The notes: generated by a model from the sequence alone, not told the origin. A DNA stretch of 24,609 nt from an uncultured Eubacteriales bacterium (GCA_948787875.1 CAQFKO010000018.1:1-24609), one strand, 5' to 3'; positions 12,962 to 21,087 are shown, counted from the first letter of the stretch. Numbers and translations: made by a program.

Positions 12962-13972
12962 ATGAAAGATTACAGTTCTATTGTGGTTTGTAGCAAAGTT
13001 AAGTTTTTGCGAAATTTGGTTGGCTTTGAATTTCCATCAATGCTTGATGGGGTTGAGGGAATTAAGGTTTTAAACAAACTTGCCGATACGATTTTGGCGT
13101 TAGACGACAATTATAAACTCTATAAAATGAAAACTTTACCCGAACTTGATGTTAATATTATGAGAGAAAAAAAGTTGATTTCTAACAGGTTGCTTGATGC
13201 TGTGGGTTATGGTGCTGTTGTTCTTTCTTCGGACGAGGCGGTTTCTATTATGATTAATGAAAGCGACCATCTTTGCGAACAATGCAAACTTGACGGTCTT
13301 GCACTGATTGCCGCTCATGAAAAGCTAAATAATATTGACAGCCAAATTTTATCAAAACTAGATATTGCCTATGATGATTCTATTGGCTTTTTGACTTCTG
13401 ATATTTTAAATGTCGGAACGGGATTTAAAGCCGGCATTACTTTGTTTTTGCCCGCACTTACCATTGAAGAAAAAATTAAAGATATTTCTGCAAGTTTGGC
13501 AAATCAAGGAATAGATTTTGCTATTAATGAAGACGAGGATATTGGTGGTCAGGCCTATTATTACACGTTGCAAAACGCTCAAACAATTGGAAAGAAAGAA
13601 AGTGATTATGTTGTTAAATTAACTGAAATTGCAATAAAAATTGCAGAAATGGAAGTTAGGGCAAGAACGGAACTTCTTAGTTTTAAACATATTGATGATG
13701 TTAAAGACAAAGTTTTCAGAGCATGGGGCATTCTTACCAATTGCTTTAAGATTGATGTTGACGAAGCTGGAAAACTTATTGGAGAGCTTAAAATGGGAGT
13801 GGCACTAGATTTGATTAAATTTAAAAATGTTGAGTTTTTAGATAAACTTATTGTTGATATTCAGCCATATTCGCTTACAAAAATTTCCGGCTCATCAGTT
13901 GCAGGAAGTGAACTAGATAAGTATCGTGCAGGATTTCTTGAACGAATTTTAAAAGCTAAAAGAATAAAATAG
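12962..13972 (+). CDS. mcsB: McsB-like protein, predicted pseudokinase
   Basis: A homologue of the protein-arginine kinase McsB, 336 residues, in the standard operon position one base after mcsA. Ungapped stretches align to Bacillus McsB throughout, including FPSMLD, LISNRL, NVGTG (150-154), FLPALT and the helical C-domain with RAWGIL (253-258). Catalytic positions do not match. The SxRxR motif is S11-K12-V13-K14. NEEDHxR is NESDHLC (99-105). CPTNxGTGxRAS is DILNVGTGFKAG (147-158). The Arg of RGxYGE is A187. All five phosphate-clamp arginines of phosphagen kinases and the reactive Cys are therefore replaced. The RDxxRA phosphoarginine-binding motif reads LDKYRA (318-323). The intact frame and operon suggest a retained non-catalytic role, perhaps as a CtsR or ClpC adaptor. 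Confidence 0.9.
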   Translation: MKDYSSIVVCSKVKFLRNLVGFEFPSMLDGVEGIKVLNKLADTILALDDNYKLYKMKTLPELDVNIMREKKLISNRLLDAVGYGAVVLSSDEAVSIMINESDHLCEQCKLDGLALIAAHEKLNNIDSQILSKLDIAYDDSIGFLTSDILNVGTGFKAGITLFLPALTIEEKIKDISASLANQGIDFAINEDEDIGGQAYYYTLQNAQTIGKKESDYVVKLTEIAIKIAEMEVRARTELLSFKHIDDVKDKVFRAWGILTNCFKIDVDEAGKLIGELKMGVALDLIKFKNVEFLDKLIVDIQPYSLTKISGSSVAGSELDKYRAGFLERILKAKRIK

Positions 13973-13982
13973 GAGCAAATTT

Positions 13983-16424
13983 ATGATTTCAAATTCACTG
14001 AAAATTGCAATTAACAATTCGGCAAAATTGGCCAGGAGGCTTGGACAGCCTTTACTTGAATCAGAGCATTTATTATATGGCATTTTGACTGTTAAACAAG
14101 ATAGGGCGGTCAGGCTTTTTGCGAGCATTGGTGTTAGTGACGATACTTATGAAAAAGTTTTGATTTCTTATATTAAAAATGATAACAAAAATGTGCCAAA
14201 TGAAATTTCATATTCTAAGACTGTTTCCGAAATTTTTGCAAAATCTTCTGACTTTTGTCAAAAAAACGGCATAAATTCAATAGAAATTGAGGTTGTTTTG
14301 CTGTTTTTGATTTTGAATGAAAAATTAAAAGCAACAAAATTTTTGCAAGGCGTGTTTAAAATTGATATTGAATCGCTTAAAAATAAACTTGCTAATTTGA
14401 TTGGTGATTGTGCTTTAAAACTATTTGAAAACAAGAATGTTGATTTTGCAACAAAAAAGCCTATTTCTTGTGATGTTGAACTTCCCGAAGAGTTAAAAAA
14501 CATAGGTGAAAATCTTTCACAAAAAGTTGCGGGAATAAAAGATTTTAAAGTTATCGGAAGAGATGAGGAAACCGAAAGAGCAATAGAAATACTTTGTCGC
14601 AAAACAAAAAACAATCCTGTTCTTATTGGTGAGCCGGGTGTTGGAAAATCTTCGGTTGTTGAAGGTCTGGCATACAGAATGATGGTTGGTGATGTTCCCG
14701 AAGCTATAAGCGGAAGAATAATTTTTTCTCTTGATTTGGCTTCGCTTATGGCGGGCACAAAGTTTAGGGGAAGCATGGAACAAAAACTTAAAAGTGCCAT
14801 TACTTGCATAAAAGAGCATGAAGAGATTATTGTTTTTATTGATGAAATTCATATGCTCGCAGAGGCAAGTTCAAAGGCAGGGGAAATTTCGCCCGCAGAT
14901 ATATTAAAGCCATATCTTGCAAGAGGCGAACTTCACTGTATTGGGGCAACAACTCTTGACGAATATAAAAAGTATATTGAAAAAGATCCCGCACTTGAAA
15001 GGCGTTTTCAACCTGTTAAGGTGGAAGAACCAACTGCCGAAGATACTATTCTTATTTTAAAGGGAATAAGAAATTCGTTTGAGAATTTTCACAATGTAAA
15101 AATTTCTGATGAAGCAATAGAGGCTGCTGTTAATCTTTCTATAAGATATATTACCAACAGATTTTTGCCTGATAAAGCTATTGACCTTATTGATGAGGCT
15201 TGTAGCAAAGTCAGAGTAAATCGTTCTGTTATGCCTGACGAAGTTAGAGAAATTAATTATAAGCTGAGTGAACTTGACAGACAAAAAGAGATTTGCAGGC
15301 AAAATCAAGATTATAGAGCCGCAAACGAAATCAAACAACAAAAGCAACAGCTTTTGGACAGAATTGAAACTATTAAGGCAACACAAATTGCAAAAACGGG
15401 AAATTCGTTTGGTGAAATCTCTTCCGAAAATATAAGAGAGGTTGTGTCTAAATGGACAAATATTCCTGTAAATAAACTTACATCTTCCGAAAGAGAAAAA
15501 CTTTTGAATTTGGAAAATATTTTGTCTGCAAGGGTTATTGGGCAGTCGGAAGCTGTTAGTGTTGTCTCAAAAGCGATAAGAAGGTCTAGGGCAGATATAA
15601 ATGACCCTAAAAGACCGATTGGCTCATTTTTGTTTTTGGGTCCGACGGGTGTTGGAAAAACAGAACTTACTAAGGCACTTGGTGATATTTTGTTTGACAG
15701 CGAAGATGCCGTGCTTAGATTTGATATGAGTGAGTTTAAAGAAAGTCATTCTATTTCAAGATTAATCGGTGCGCCTCCCGGATATGTTGGGCATGAAGAT
15801 GGCGGGGAACTTACTGAGGCTGTAAGAAAAAATCCGTATTCGGTTGTTTTGTTTGATGAGATAGAAAAGGCACACCCTGATATATTTAATATAATGCTTC
15901 AAATTTTTGATGATGGCAGACTGACTGATTCTTGCGGAAAACTTGTTAATTTTAAAAATACCATAATCATTCTTACCAGCAACAATGGTGTTCAAGATTT
16001 GCTTGCAAGAAGAAAGTATGAAAAAGAACACCCAGAGCTTAAAAGGGTGGAAACGCAAGAGTTTTTGATGGATAAACTTAGAGATAACTTCAAGCCCGAA
16101 CTTCTTAACCGAATTGATTCTATTGTTATTTTTGACAGCTTGTCTAAAAACAGCGTTATGAAAATTTCGGATATTATGCTTTCTTCGCTTGTTAAGAGGT
16201 TTGAAAAGAAAAATATTACCTTAAAGATTTCGGACAGTGCAAAGGTGCTTATTTGTGATAAGGGTTATGACGAAGTTTATGGGGCAAGGCCTCTTAGACG
16301 CGTTATTGACAAAGATGTAAAAGACCCATTGGCAGAAATGATTATTTCGGGAAGGCTTAATGATAATTCGGCGGTTTTGGTTGATGCTGTGGGCGGTGAG
16401 TTTAAGTTTGAAGTTTTATGTTAA
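13983..16424 (+). CDS. clpC: ClpC-type AAA+ unfoldase lacking a visible ClpP-docking tripeptide
   Basis: A hexameric two-ring AAA+ unfoldase of 813 residues. AGGAGC precedes the ATG, 10 bases after mcsB. The N-domain (1-145) keeps E28 and E103, at the places of the phosphoarginine-pocket glutamates. D1 has Walker A GEPGVGKS (216-223), Walker B FIDE (285-288), pore loop AGTKFRG (257-263) and arginine finger ERRF. The short middle domain (about 425-465) is ClpC-like, not ClpB-like. D2 has GPTGVGKT (553-560), pore loop GYVG (600-603), Walker B FDEIEKAHPD (624-633) and sensor 2 GARPLRR (767-773). Where Bacillus ClpC has NKYVGF this protein has RKYEKE (677-682), so the V/I/L-G-F loop that docks ClpP is missing. 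ATPase and threading functions look intact; delivery to ClpP is doubtful. Confidence 0.95.
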   Translation: MISNSLKIAINNSAKLARRLGQPLLESEHLLYGILTVKQDRAVRLFASIGVSDDTYEKVLISYIKNDNKNVPNEISYSKTVSEIFAKSSDFCQKNGINSIEIEVVLLFLILNEKLKATKFLQGVFKIDIESLKNKLANLIGDCALKLFENKNVDFATKKPISCDVELPEELKNIGENLSQKVAGIKDFKVIGRDEETERAIEILCRKTKNNPVLIGEPGVGKSSVVEGLAYRMMVGDVPEAISGRIIFSLDLASLMAGTKFRGSMEQKLKSAITCIKEHEEIIVFIDEIHMLAEASSKAGEISPADILKPYLARGELHCIGATTLDEYKKYIEKDPALERRFQPVKVEEPTAEDTILILKGIRNSFENFHNVKISDEAIEAAVNLSIRYITNRFLPDKAIDLIDEACSKVRVNRSVMPDEVREINYKLSELDRQKEICRQNQDYRAANEIKQQKQQLLDRIETIKATQIAKTGNSFGEISSENIREVVSKWTNIPVNKLTSSEREKLLNLENILSARVIGQSEAVSVVSKAIRRSRADINDPKRPIGSFLFLGPTGVGKTELTKALGDILFDSEDAVLRFDMSEFKESHSISRLIGAPPGYVGHEDGGELTEAVRKNPYSVVLFDEIEKAHPDIFNIMLQIFDDGRLTDSCGKLVNFKNTIIILTSNNGVQDLLARRKYEKEHPELKRVETQEFLMDKLRDNFKPELLNRIDSIVIFDSLSKNSVMKISDIMLSSLVKRFEKKNITLKISDSAKVLICDKGYDEVYGARPLRRVIDKDVKDPLAEMIISGRLNDNSAVLVDAVGGEFKFEVLC

Positions 16425-16447
16425 GCGTTTTATTTGTCTAAAACATT

Positions 16448-16475
16448 TTGAAAAATTTTTAAATGTTGTTATAAT
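16448..16475 (+). promoter_or_regulatory. Promoter of hpf
   Basis: TTGAAA (16448-16453), 16-base spacer, TATAAT (16470-16475), 33 bases before the ATG. No strong terminator follows clpC, so hpf could also receive heat-shock readthrough. Confidence 0.7.
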
Positions 16476-16507
16476 AGTTATGTAAACCATATTAGGAGGG
16501 TTTTATT

Positions 16508-17035
16508 ATGAAAATTGAAATTGTTCAAAGAAATTATGTTGCAAAGGAAAAATTGACTGAGCTTATCGACAAAAAGGTTGCTAAGTTTGAAAAATATTTG
16601 GAAGAGGGTGCAAGTGCAAAAGTTGTGCTTTCTAAATCGGGTTCACAAGAAAGATACAAAATGGAAGTTACAATCAAAGGAAAAAATCTTTTTGTAAGAA
16701 GCGAAGTTGAATCTGACAATATGTATGCAAACCTTGATACTTGTTTATCTAAAATTGAAAGACAAATTGTCAGAATTTCCGGAAAGGCAAAAGACAGTGT
16801 TAAAAATGTTGATCCACAAGAACTTTTGTTCTTTGACGAAATGCCTCAAATTGAACCTGCAAAAGTTGTTAAAGTTAAAGAGTTTGATCTTGACCTTTTA
16901 AATGAAGAACAAGCTATTAACCAAATGGAACTTATCGGAAATGATTTTTATATCTACAAAGATATTGTTTCGGGAACGGTTAGCGTGCTTTACAGAAGAG
17001 AAGACGGTAACTACGGTTTGATTAAAACAAAATAA
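16508..17035 (+). CDS. hpf: Long-form ribosome hibernation factor HPF
   Basis: A 175-residue ribosome-binding protein that shuts down ribosomes by pairing them into 100S dimers. AGGAGGG precedes the ATG. The N-terminal HPF/YfiA domain (1-95) sits in the 30S decoding region. A linker leads to the C-terminal dimerisation domain (about 118-173), with VVKVKEFDLDLLNEEQAINQ at 120-139 and VLYRREDGNYGLI at 160-172, both close to the long-HPF consensus. Full length is slightly shorter than the roughly 185-190 of Bacillus and Staphylococcus because of a short linker. Its place after the clp operon fits a stress role. Confidence 0.95.
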   Translation: MKIEIVQRNYVAKEKLTELIDKKVAKFEKYLEEGASAKVVLSKSGSQERYKMEVTIKGKNLFVRSEVESDNMYANLDTCLSKIERQIVRISGKAKDSVKNVDPQELLFFDEMPQIEPAKVVKVKEFDLDLLNEEQAINQMELIGNDFYIYKDIVSGTVSVLYRREDGNYGLIKTK

Positions 17036-17041
17036 ATTTGA

Positions 17042-17076
17042 AGGCATATGGCAGTTGTCATATGCCTGATTTTGTT
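17042..17076 (+). terminator. Possible weak terminator or attenuator after hpf
   Basis: A 9-bp perfect stem (AGGCATATG with CATATGCCT, 8-nt loop) followed by the interrupted tract GATTTTGTTAT. It starts 6 bases after the hpf stop, and likely lets some transcripts continue into the next gene. Confidence 0.5.
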
Positions 17077-17098
17077 ATATTGGATTTGGTTTATTATT

Positions 17099-18085
17099 AT
17101 GTTTTTTGAAGTCAATAATTTATTTTTCAGTTATTACAGAAGCCCTATGACTGTTAAGGGGGCTAAGTTTTCTTTTGAAAAAAATGACAGATTGCTATTA
17201 TTGGCCTCTAAGGAAATGGGAAAGTCTACTTTGCTTAAAGTGCTTTCGGGATTTGACGAAACTTATCTTGGCAGTATAAAACTAAATGGAAAAGAACTTA
17301 AAGAGATTGATGATAAAAATAAAAATTTTTCGCTTTTGCTCTCTGATCCTGTTTTATTTGAAAATAAGTCCATTAAGTTTAATCTTGATTATTTGACCAA
17401 GACAATTAATATGGACAGTCTTGGCGAAGAAAAGATTATTGAATTATTAAAAAAATGGCACATTGATAAAACGCCAAATTACAAAATTAAAAAACTTTCT
17501 TTGCTAGAAAAAAGGCTGTTTTGTTTGATGAGGTCTTGTTTGAAAAATCCAACAATATTGTTTTTGGATGACCAACTAGATAAGCTTGAAGAAAATGATA
17601 AAAATAATATGATTGAGGCTTATAAGACTGTTTTTGAACAAAATAATGCTCAAATTTGCGCTTTTTCTGAAAGTGGCTATAAAAATTATAAAGATTTTTT
17701 GACGGAAATTAACTTTAAAAAAGTGCTTTATCTCTGTGACGGAGATTTGTTTGTGTTTGACAGTATTAAAGATTTTGAAACATCTTATATCAGAAAAAAT
17801 ATTTTTGAATTTGTTGAAGGTTTTAATAATTTTGAGGCAATAATATATAAAACGGAAAGTGCTTATTATTTTTGCCAAGAGGGCGTTAGGGAAATTGAAA
17901 TCAATAAGCGATTTTATAAAAATCTTGATGGACTTAAACTTGACGCGGGCGATGCCGAAAAGGTTTCCGTTTACTTTTGCGGAGAGTTAAAACTTGAAGA
18001 TTTGTCTGACGAAGAGTTTGATTTTAAAGTTAAAAATGGGCAAATTTTTATATATTCTAATTTAGATGGAACAAAGCTTTTTTAA
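17099..18085 (+). CDS. Degenerate MalK-like ABC ATPase
   Basis: A 328-residue protein with the outline of an ABC transporter ATPase. The start at 17099 (MFFEVNNLFF) fits the first strand of the fold. An earlier in-frame ATG at 17048 lies inside the hairpin after hpf and would add an unlikely hydrophobic leader. No strong ribosome site precedes either start. The P-loop keeps only its second half (ASKEMGKST, 36-44). The Q-loop Gln is missing (LSDPVLF, 81-87). The signature is LSLLEK (133-138) instead of LSGGQ. Walker B ends FLDD (155-158), with Asp in place of the catalytic Glu, and the switch His is absent (AFSES). Residues about 215-328 resemble the C-terminal regulatory domain of MalK-type proteins. 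No permease or binding protein is adjacent. It may bind nucleotide without hydrolysing it efficiently. Confidence 0.7.
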   Translation: MFFEVNNLFFSYYRSPMTVKGAKFSFEKNDRLLLLASKEMGKSTLLKVLSGFDETYLGSIKLNGKELKEIDDKNKNFSLLLSDPVLFENKSIKFNLDYLTKTINMDSLGEEKIIELLKKWHIDKTPNYKIKKLSLLEKRLFCLMRSCLKNPTILFLDDQLDKLEENDKNNMIEAYKTVFEQNNAQICAFSESGYKNYKDFLTEINFKKVLYLCDGDLFVFDSIKDFETSYIRKNIFEFVEGFNNFEAIIYKTESAYYFCQEGVREIEINKRFYKNLDGLKLDAGDAEKVSVYFCGELKLEDLSDEEFDFKVKNGQIFIYSNLDGTKLF

Positions 18086-18102
18086 ATAGTTATGCAAAAT
18101 TA

Positions 18103-18131
18103 TTGTATTATAAAAAAAAATTTGCTATAAT
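18103..18131 (+). promoter_or_regulatory. Promoter of the HTH-nth-obg-yhbY operon
   Basis: TTGTAT (18103-18108), 17-base spacer, consensus TATAAT (18126-18131), 25 bases before the ATG of the first gene. Confidence 0.7.
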
Positions 18132-18155
18132 CTTGACTAGAATGAGGAGATTTTT

Positions 18156-18572
18156 ATGGATTATCTATCAGGAAAAATTAACAGTGCCAATATTACAGAA
18201 AAATGTGAAAAAAATGCCAACGCTTCAAATTTGGATTGCACGGTTTTTTCTCAATTTTGCGACCATGTTATGAACTGCTTAAATTCTGACGAAAAGGCGG
18301 GTATAAGTGAAAAGTTTTTGACTTCGGAAATTATTTCTGTTATGAAAGACAAAGAACTTGTTGAATGTATTAATGCATTTTTTAAAAATAATCTTAACAT
18401 CTCTGAAACTAGCAGAAATGCTTTTTTGCACAGAAATACTTTGCTATATAGAATTGAAAAAATTTATAAAATCACAGGGCTTAACATCAGAACATTTGAA
18501 GATGCTATGAGTTTTAAGCTTTTAACAATTGTTTATGAAAAGATGTCGGAAAGAACGGGAGATAAAAGATGA
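18156..18572 (+). CDS. Stand-alone PucR-type helix-turn-helix protein
   Basis: A 138-residue predicted DNA-binding protein. AGGAG precedes the ATG. Residues about 66-123 match the C-terminal HTH domain of PucR/CdaR regulators: FFKNNLNISETSRNAFLHRN (75-94) followed by TLLYRIEKIYKITGLN (95-110) and FEDAMSFKL (114-122). The N-terminal 65 residues are short, contain three cysteines (C17, C28, C35, plus C41) and lack the large sensory domain of PucR or CdaR. Its stop overlaps the nth start in an ATGA, so the two are translationally coupled. It could regulate its own operon; the target is unknown. Confidence 0.85.
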   Translation: MDYLSGKINSANITEKCEKNANASNLDCTVFSQFCDHVMNCLNSDEKAGISEKFLTSEIISVMKDKELVECINAFFKNNLNISETSRNAFLHRNTLLYRIEKIYKITGLNIRTFEDAMSFKLLTIVYEKMSERTGDKR

Positions 18573-19210
18573 GTTTAAATGAGTCTGCCAAGTTGATTAG
18601 CCTTATTGATAAAATTTATCAATCGCCAAAATGCGAACTTGAATTTTCGTCAAACTATGAGCTTTTGGTGGCGGTTATTCTTTCGGCACAATGCACAGAC
18701 AAAAGAGTTAATTTGGTTACAAAGGAGCTCTTTAAAGAATATAACACTCCTGCAAAAATGTTGAAGTTGTCACAAGAAGAGCTTGAACAAAAAATTCGTT
18801 CTTGTGGCTTTTTTCATAATAAGGCAAAACATATTCTTGATTGCTCAAAAGATTTGGTGGAGAAATATAACGGAGAAGTTCCAAGCAAAAAAGAAGATTT
18901 AAAAAGCCTTGCAGGTGTGGGTGAGAAAACGGCTAATGTTGTTCTTTCTATGGCATTTGAAATTCCTGCGATTGCTGTTGATACTCATGTGTTTAGGGTT
19001 TCTAACAGGCTTGGGCTGGCTAATTCCGATAATGTTCAAAAAACTCAAAAAGACTTGGAAATGGTTTTGCCTAAAAATAAGTGGATTAAATTTCACTATG
19101 CCTTGGTGCTTCATGGAAGATATGTTTGCAAATCTCAAAGGCCAAATTGCCAAAACTGTGAGTTATCTTCTTATTGCAAATATTATCTTGATAAAAATAA
19201 AGTTATTTAA
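18569..19210 (+). CDS. nth: Endonuclease III
   Basis: A DNA glycosylase/AP lyase of 213 residues that removes oxidised pyrimidines in base excision repair. It has the helix-hairpin-helix LAGVGEKTANVVL (114-126) with catalytic K120, D138 in AVDTHV, and a complete [4Fe-4S] motif C187-x6-C194-x2-C197-x5-C203. Length is normal. The start overlaps the preceding gene by four bases, and obg follows 11 bases after its stop. Nothing is unusual in the protein itself. Confidence 0.97.
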   Translation: MSLNESAKLISLIDKIYQSPKCELEFSSNYELLVAVILSAQCTDKRVNLVTKELFKEYNTPAKMLKLSQEELEQKIRSCGFFHNKAKHILDCSKDLVEKYNGEVPSKKEDLKSLAGVGEKTANVVLSMAFEIPAIAVDTHVFRVSNRLGLANSDNVQKTQKDLEMVLPKNKWIKFHYALVLHGRYVCKSQRPNCQNCELSSYCKYYLDKNKVI

Positions 19211-19221
19211 TTGGAGAGAGT

Positions 19222-20496
19222 ATGTATTTAGACAGAGTTAAAATTTTTATTAAGGCGGGAAACGGCGGAAATGGAAAAACAAGTTTCCATTCCGAAAAAT
19301 ATGTTGAAAAGGGTGGACCTGACGGCGGTGATGGAGGAAACGGCGGGTCTGTTATTTTTGTTGCCGACAGAGGAATTGACAGTTTGATTGATTTTAGGTT
19401 TACAAAACATTTTAGGGCAGAGGCAGGCGGAAACGGCGGAAGCACTAACAAAAGAGGAAAAAACGGTGAAAATCTTATTATTAAAGTACCATGCGGAACA
19501 GTAATAAGAGATAATGAAACAGAGAATATTATTTGTGATTTGTTTGATGATGGAGAGCAAATTGTTGTGTTAAAAGGCGGAGAAGGAGGTCTTGGCAATG
19601 CAAGATTTAAATCTTCGGTAAGGCAGCGTCCTTCATTTTCTCAAACAGGTCAAATTTGTGAAGAAAAAGAAGTTATTTTGGAACTTAAAACTATTGCAGA
19701 TGTTGGTCTTATAGGGCTGCCTAATGTTGGGAAAAGTTCTTTGCTTTCTATGCTTACCAATGCTAAGCCTAAAATTGCAAATTATCACTTTACAACGCTT
19801 GCTCCAAATATCGGTGTTTGCAAATATGCAGGCGGGTCATTCGTGCTTGCTGATATTCCGGGGCTTATTGAAGGAGCAAGTGAAGGCATTGGGCTTGGAC
19901 ATTATTTTTTGAGGCATATCGAGCGAACGAGGTTGCTTTTGCATGTTGTTGATATTGCGGGAAGTGAGGGCCGTGACCCATATTCTGACTTTGTTATTGT
20001 TAACAACGAATTAAAAAAACATGGGAACAGTGTTGAAAGTTTGCCACAGATTATTGTGCTTAACAAACTTGACCTTGTTAATGACAGGGCAAAGGTTGAA
20101 GAATTTAAAAATAAAATTTCTAAACTTAAAACTAAATATGAAATGGTTGAAGTGTCAGCCGCTTGCAACCAAAATCTTGAACAACTTTTGAAACTTACAA
20201 TTTCTAAGTTGAGTGTTCTTCCTAAAAAACAAAAGCTTGAATATGAACCTTTTGTTTATGAAAGACCTGACCCAAGGAAATATGAAATTATTGTTGCTGA
20301 TGACGGGGCTTATGAAATTGTGGGCGGCTTTATTGACGAGCTTGTTAGAGGAGTGGTTTTAGATGACCCTCATTCTTTTGCATATTTTCAAAAGGTGTTA
20401 AAAGATAAGGGAATTATTAAGTCGCTAAAAAAAATGGGTGCAGATGAAAATTCGATTATCAGAATCAAAGATATTGATTTTGAAATGAAAGATTAA
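19222..20496 (+). CDS. obg: GTPase Obg/CgtA
   Basis: A conserved GTPase of 424 residues that assists 50S subunit assembly and links it to (p)ppGpp signalling. GGAGAG precedes the ATG. The N-terminal Obg domain (1-157) is rich in Gly repeats (GNGGNG, GGPDGGDGGNGG). The G domain has G1 GLPNVGKS (165-172), a G2 region FTTLAPNIGV (190-199), G3 DIPG (211-214), G4 NKLD (281-284) and a G5-like SAA. The C-terminal OCT domain covers about 340-422 with YEIVGGFIDELVRGV. It is full length and ordinary. It sits in an operon with the ribosome-assembly factor yhbY, a common pairing. Confidence 0.97.
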   Translation: MYLDRVKIFIKAGNGGNGKTSFHSEKYVEKGGPDGGDGGNGGSVIFVADRGIDSLIDFRFTKHFRAEAGGNGGSTNKRGKNGENLIIKVPCGTVIRDNETENIICDLFDDGEQIVVLKGGEGGLGNARFKSSVRQRPSFSQTGQICEEKEVILELKTIADVGLIGLPNVGKSSLLSMLTNAKPKIANYHFTTLAPNIGVCKYAGGSFVLADIPGLIEGASEGIGLGHYFLRHIERTRLLLHVVDIAGSEGRDPYSDFVIVNNELKKHGNSVESLPQIIVLNKLDLVNDRAKVEEFKNKISKLKTKYEMVEVSAACNQNLEQLLKLTISKLSVLPKKQKLEYEPFVYERPDPRKYEIIVADDGAYEIVGGFIDELVRGVVLDDPHSFAYFQKVLKDKGIIKSLKKMGADENSIIRIKDIDFEMKD

Positions 20497-20506
20497 AGGA
20501 GAAATT

Positions 20507-20800
20507 ATGTTAACATCAAAACAAAGAGCAAAACTCAGAAGCATTGCTAGCAATGTGACTGCAACAACTATTGTGGGCAAAGACGGGCTTTCGGAAAATG
20601 TGCTTGCTCAAATAGACAGAGAACTTGTTGCGCATGAGATTGTAAAGGTCAGTGTGCTTGAAACCGCCGAAATGGGTGTTAAAGAATATTTGATAGAGGC
20701 GTCTGAAAAACTTTCTGCGGAACAGGTTTGCAGTATTGGAAGAAAGTTTGTGCTTTATAGATATTCTGACAAGAAAGGTATTAAGCATTTGGAATTTTAA
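20507..20800 (+). CDS. yhbY: CRM-domain RNA-binding protein YhbY
   Basis: A single-domain 97-residue protein that associates with pre-50S ribosomal particles. AAGGAG precedes the ATG, 10 bases after obg. The CRM fold shows TSKQRAKLRSIA (3-14), the conserved IVGKDGLSENVLAQI (22-36), a central VKVSVLE and the C-terminal GRKFVLYR (78-85). It is the last gene of the operon. No terminator is visible between it and the pheS promoter, so pheST leader RNA may also arise by readthrough. Confidence 0.95.
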   Translation: MLTSKQRAKLRSIASNVTATTIVGKDGLSENVLAQIDRELVAHEIVKVSVLETAEMGVKEYLIEASEKLSAEQVCSIGRKFVLYRYSDKKGIKHLEF

Positions 20801-20809
20801 TTTATTTTA

Positions 20810-20838
20810 TTGACAAAGAATTTTTATTGTGATAAACT
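20810..20838 (+). promoter_or_regulatory. Promoter of pheST
   Basis: Consensus TTGACA (20810-20815), 17-base spacer, TAAACT (20833-20838). Transcription should begin near 20845, at the start of the T-box leader. Confidence 0.65.
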
Positions 20839-20844
20839 GCAAAT

Positions 20845-21086
20845 ATTATCAGAAAAGCTATGAAAGTGATTAAGTAGTTTGAGTGAAATGTTTTAGAGAG
20901 TTTTGCCTTTGGCTGTAAGCAAAATACAGGAAACTTAAATGAATTTCGGCACCGGAGCTGAATATAGAAATATATTTCGATTGAGCTATCGTTAAAGCAA
21001 ATGAGGTGAAATTTTTCACGAATTAAGGTGGTACCACGCACAAGTCTTGCGTCCTTATGTTTAGGCGGCAAGGCTTTTATTTTTTG
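20845..21086 (+). promoter_or_regulatory. T-box leader sensing tRNA-Phe
   Basis: The 356-base gap before pheS is a tRNA-responsive T-box riboswitch. The T-box sequence AAGGTGGTACCACG is at 21025-21038; its TGGT pairs with the ACCA end of uncharged tRNA. Stem I carries an AGTA turn at 20873-20876, and the best specifier is TTC at 20945-20947, read by the GAA anticodon. Uncharged tRNA-Phe would stabilise the antiterminator and allow pheST transcription. The competing terminator is 21042-21087. Confidence 0.92.
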
Positions 21087-21087
21087 C
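21042..21087 (+). terminator. T-box-controlled terminator
   Basis: A long stem (AAGTCTTGC with GCAAGGCTT, extended by CCT/AGG past a small internal loop) and a T-rich tail. It overlaps the antiterminator partner sequence just after the T-box. Confidence 0.85.

Noticed and set aside
17048..17098. An earlier ATG for the MalK-like gene adding a hydrophobic 17-residue leader
   Set aside because: The ATG lies in the arm of the hairpin after hpf, with poor ribosome-site spacing, and the added residues are not part of the ATPase fold.
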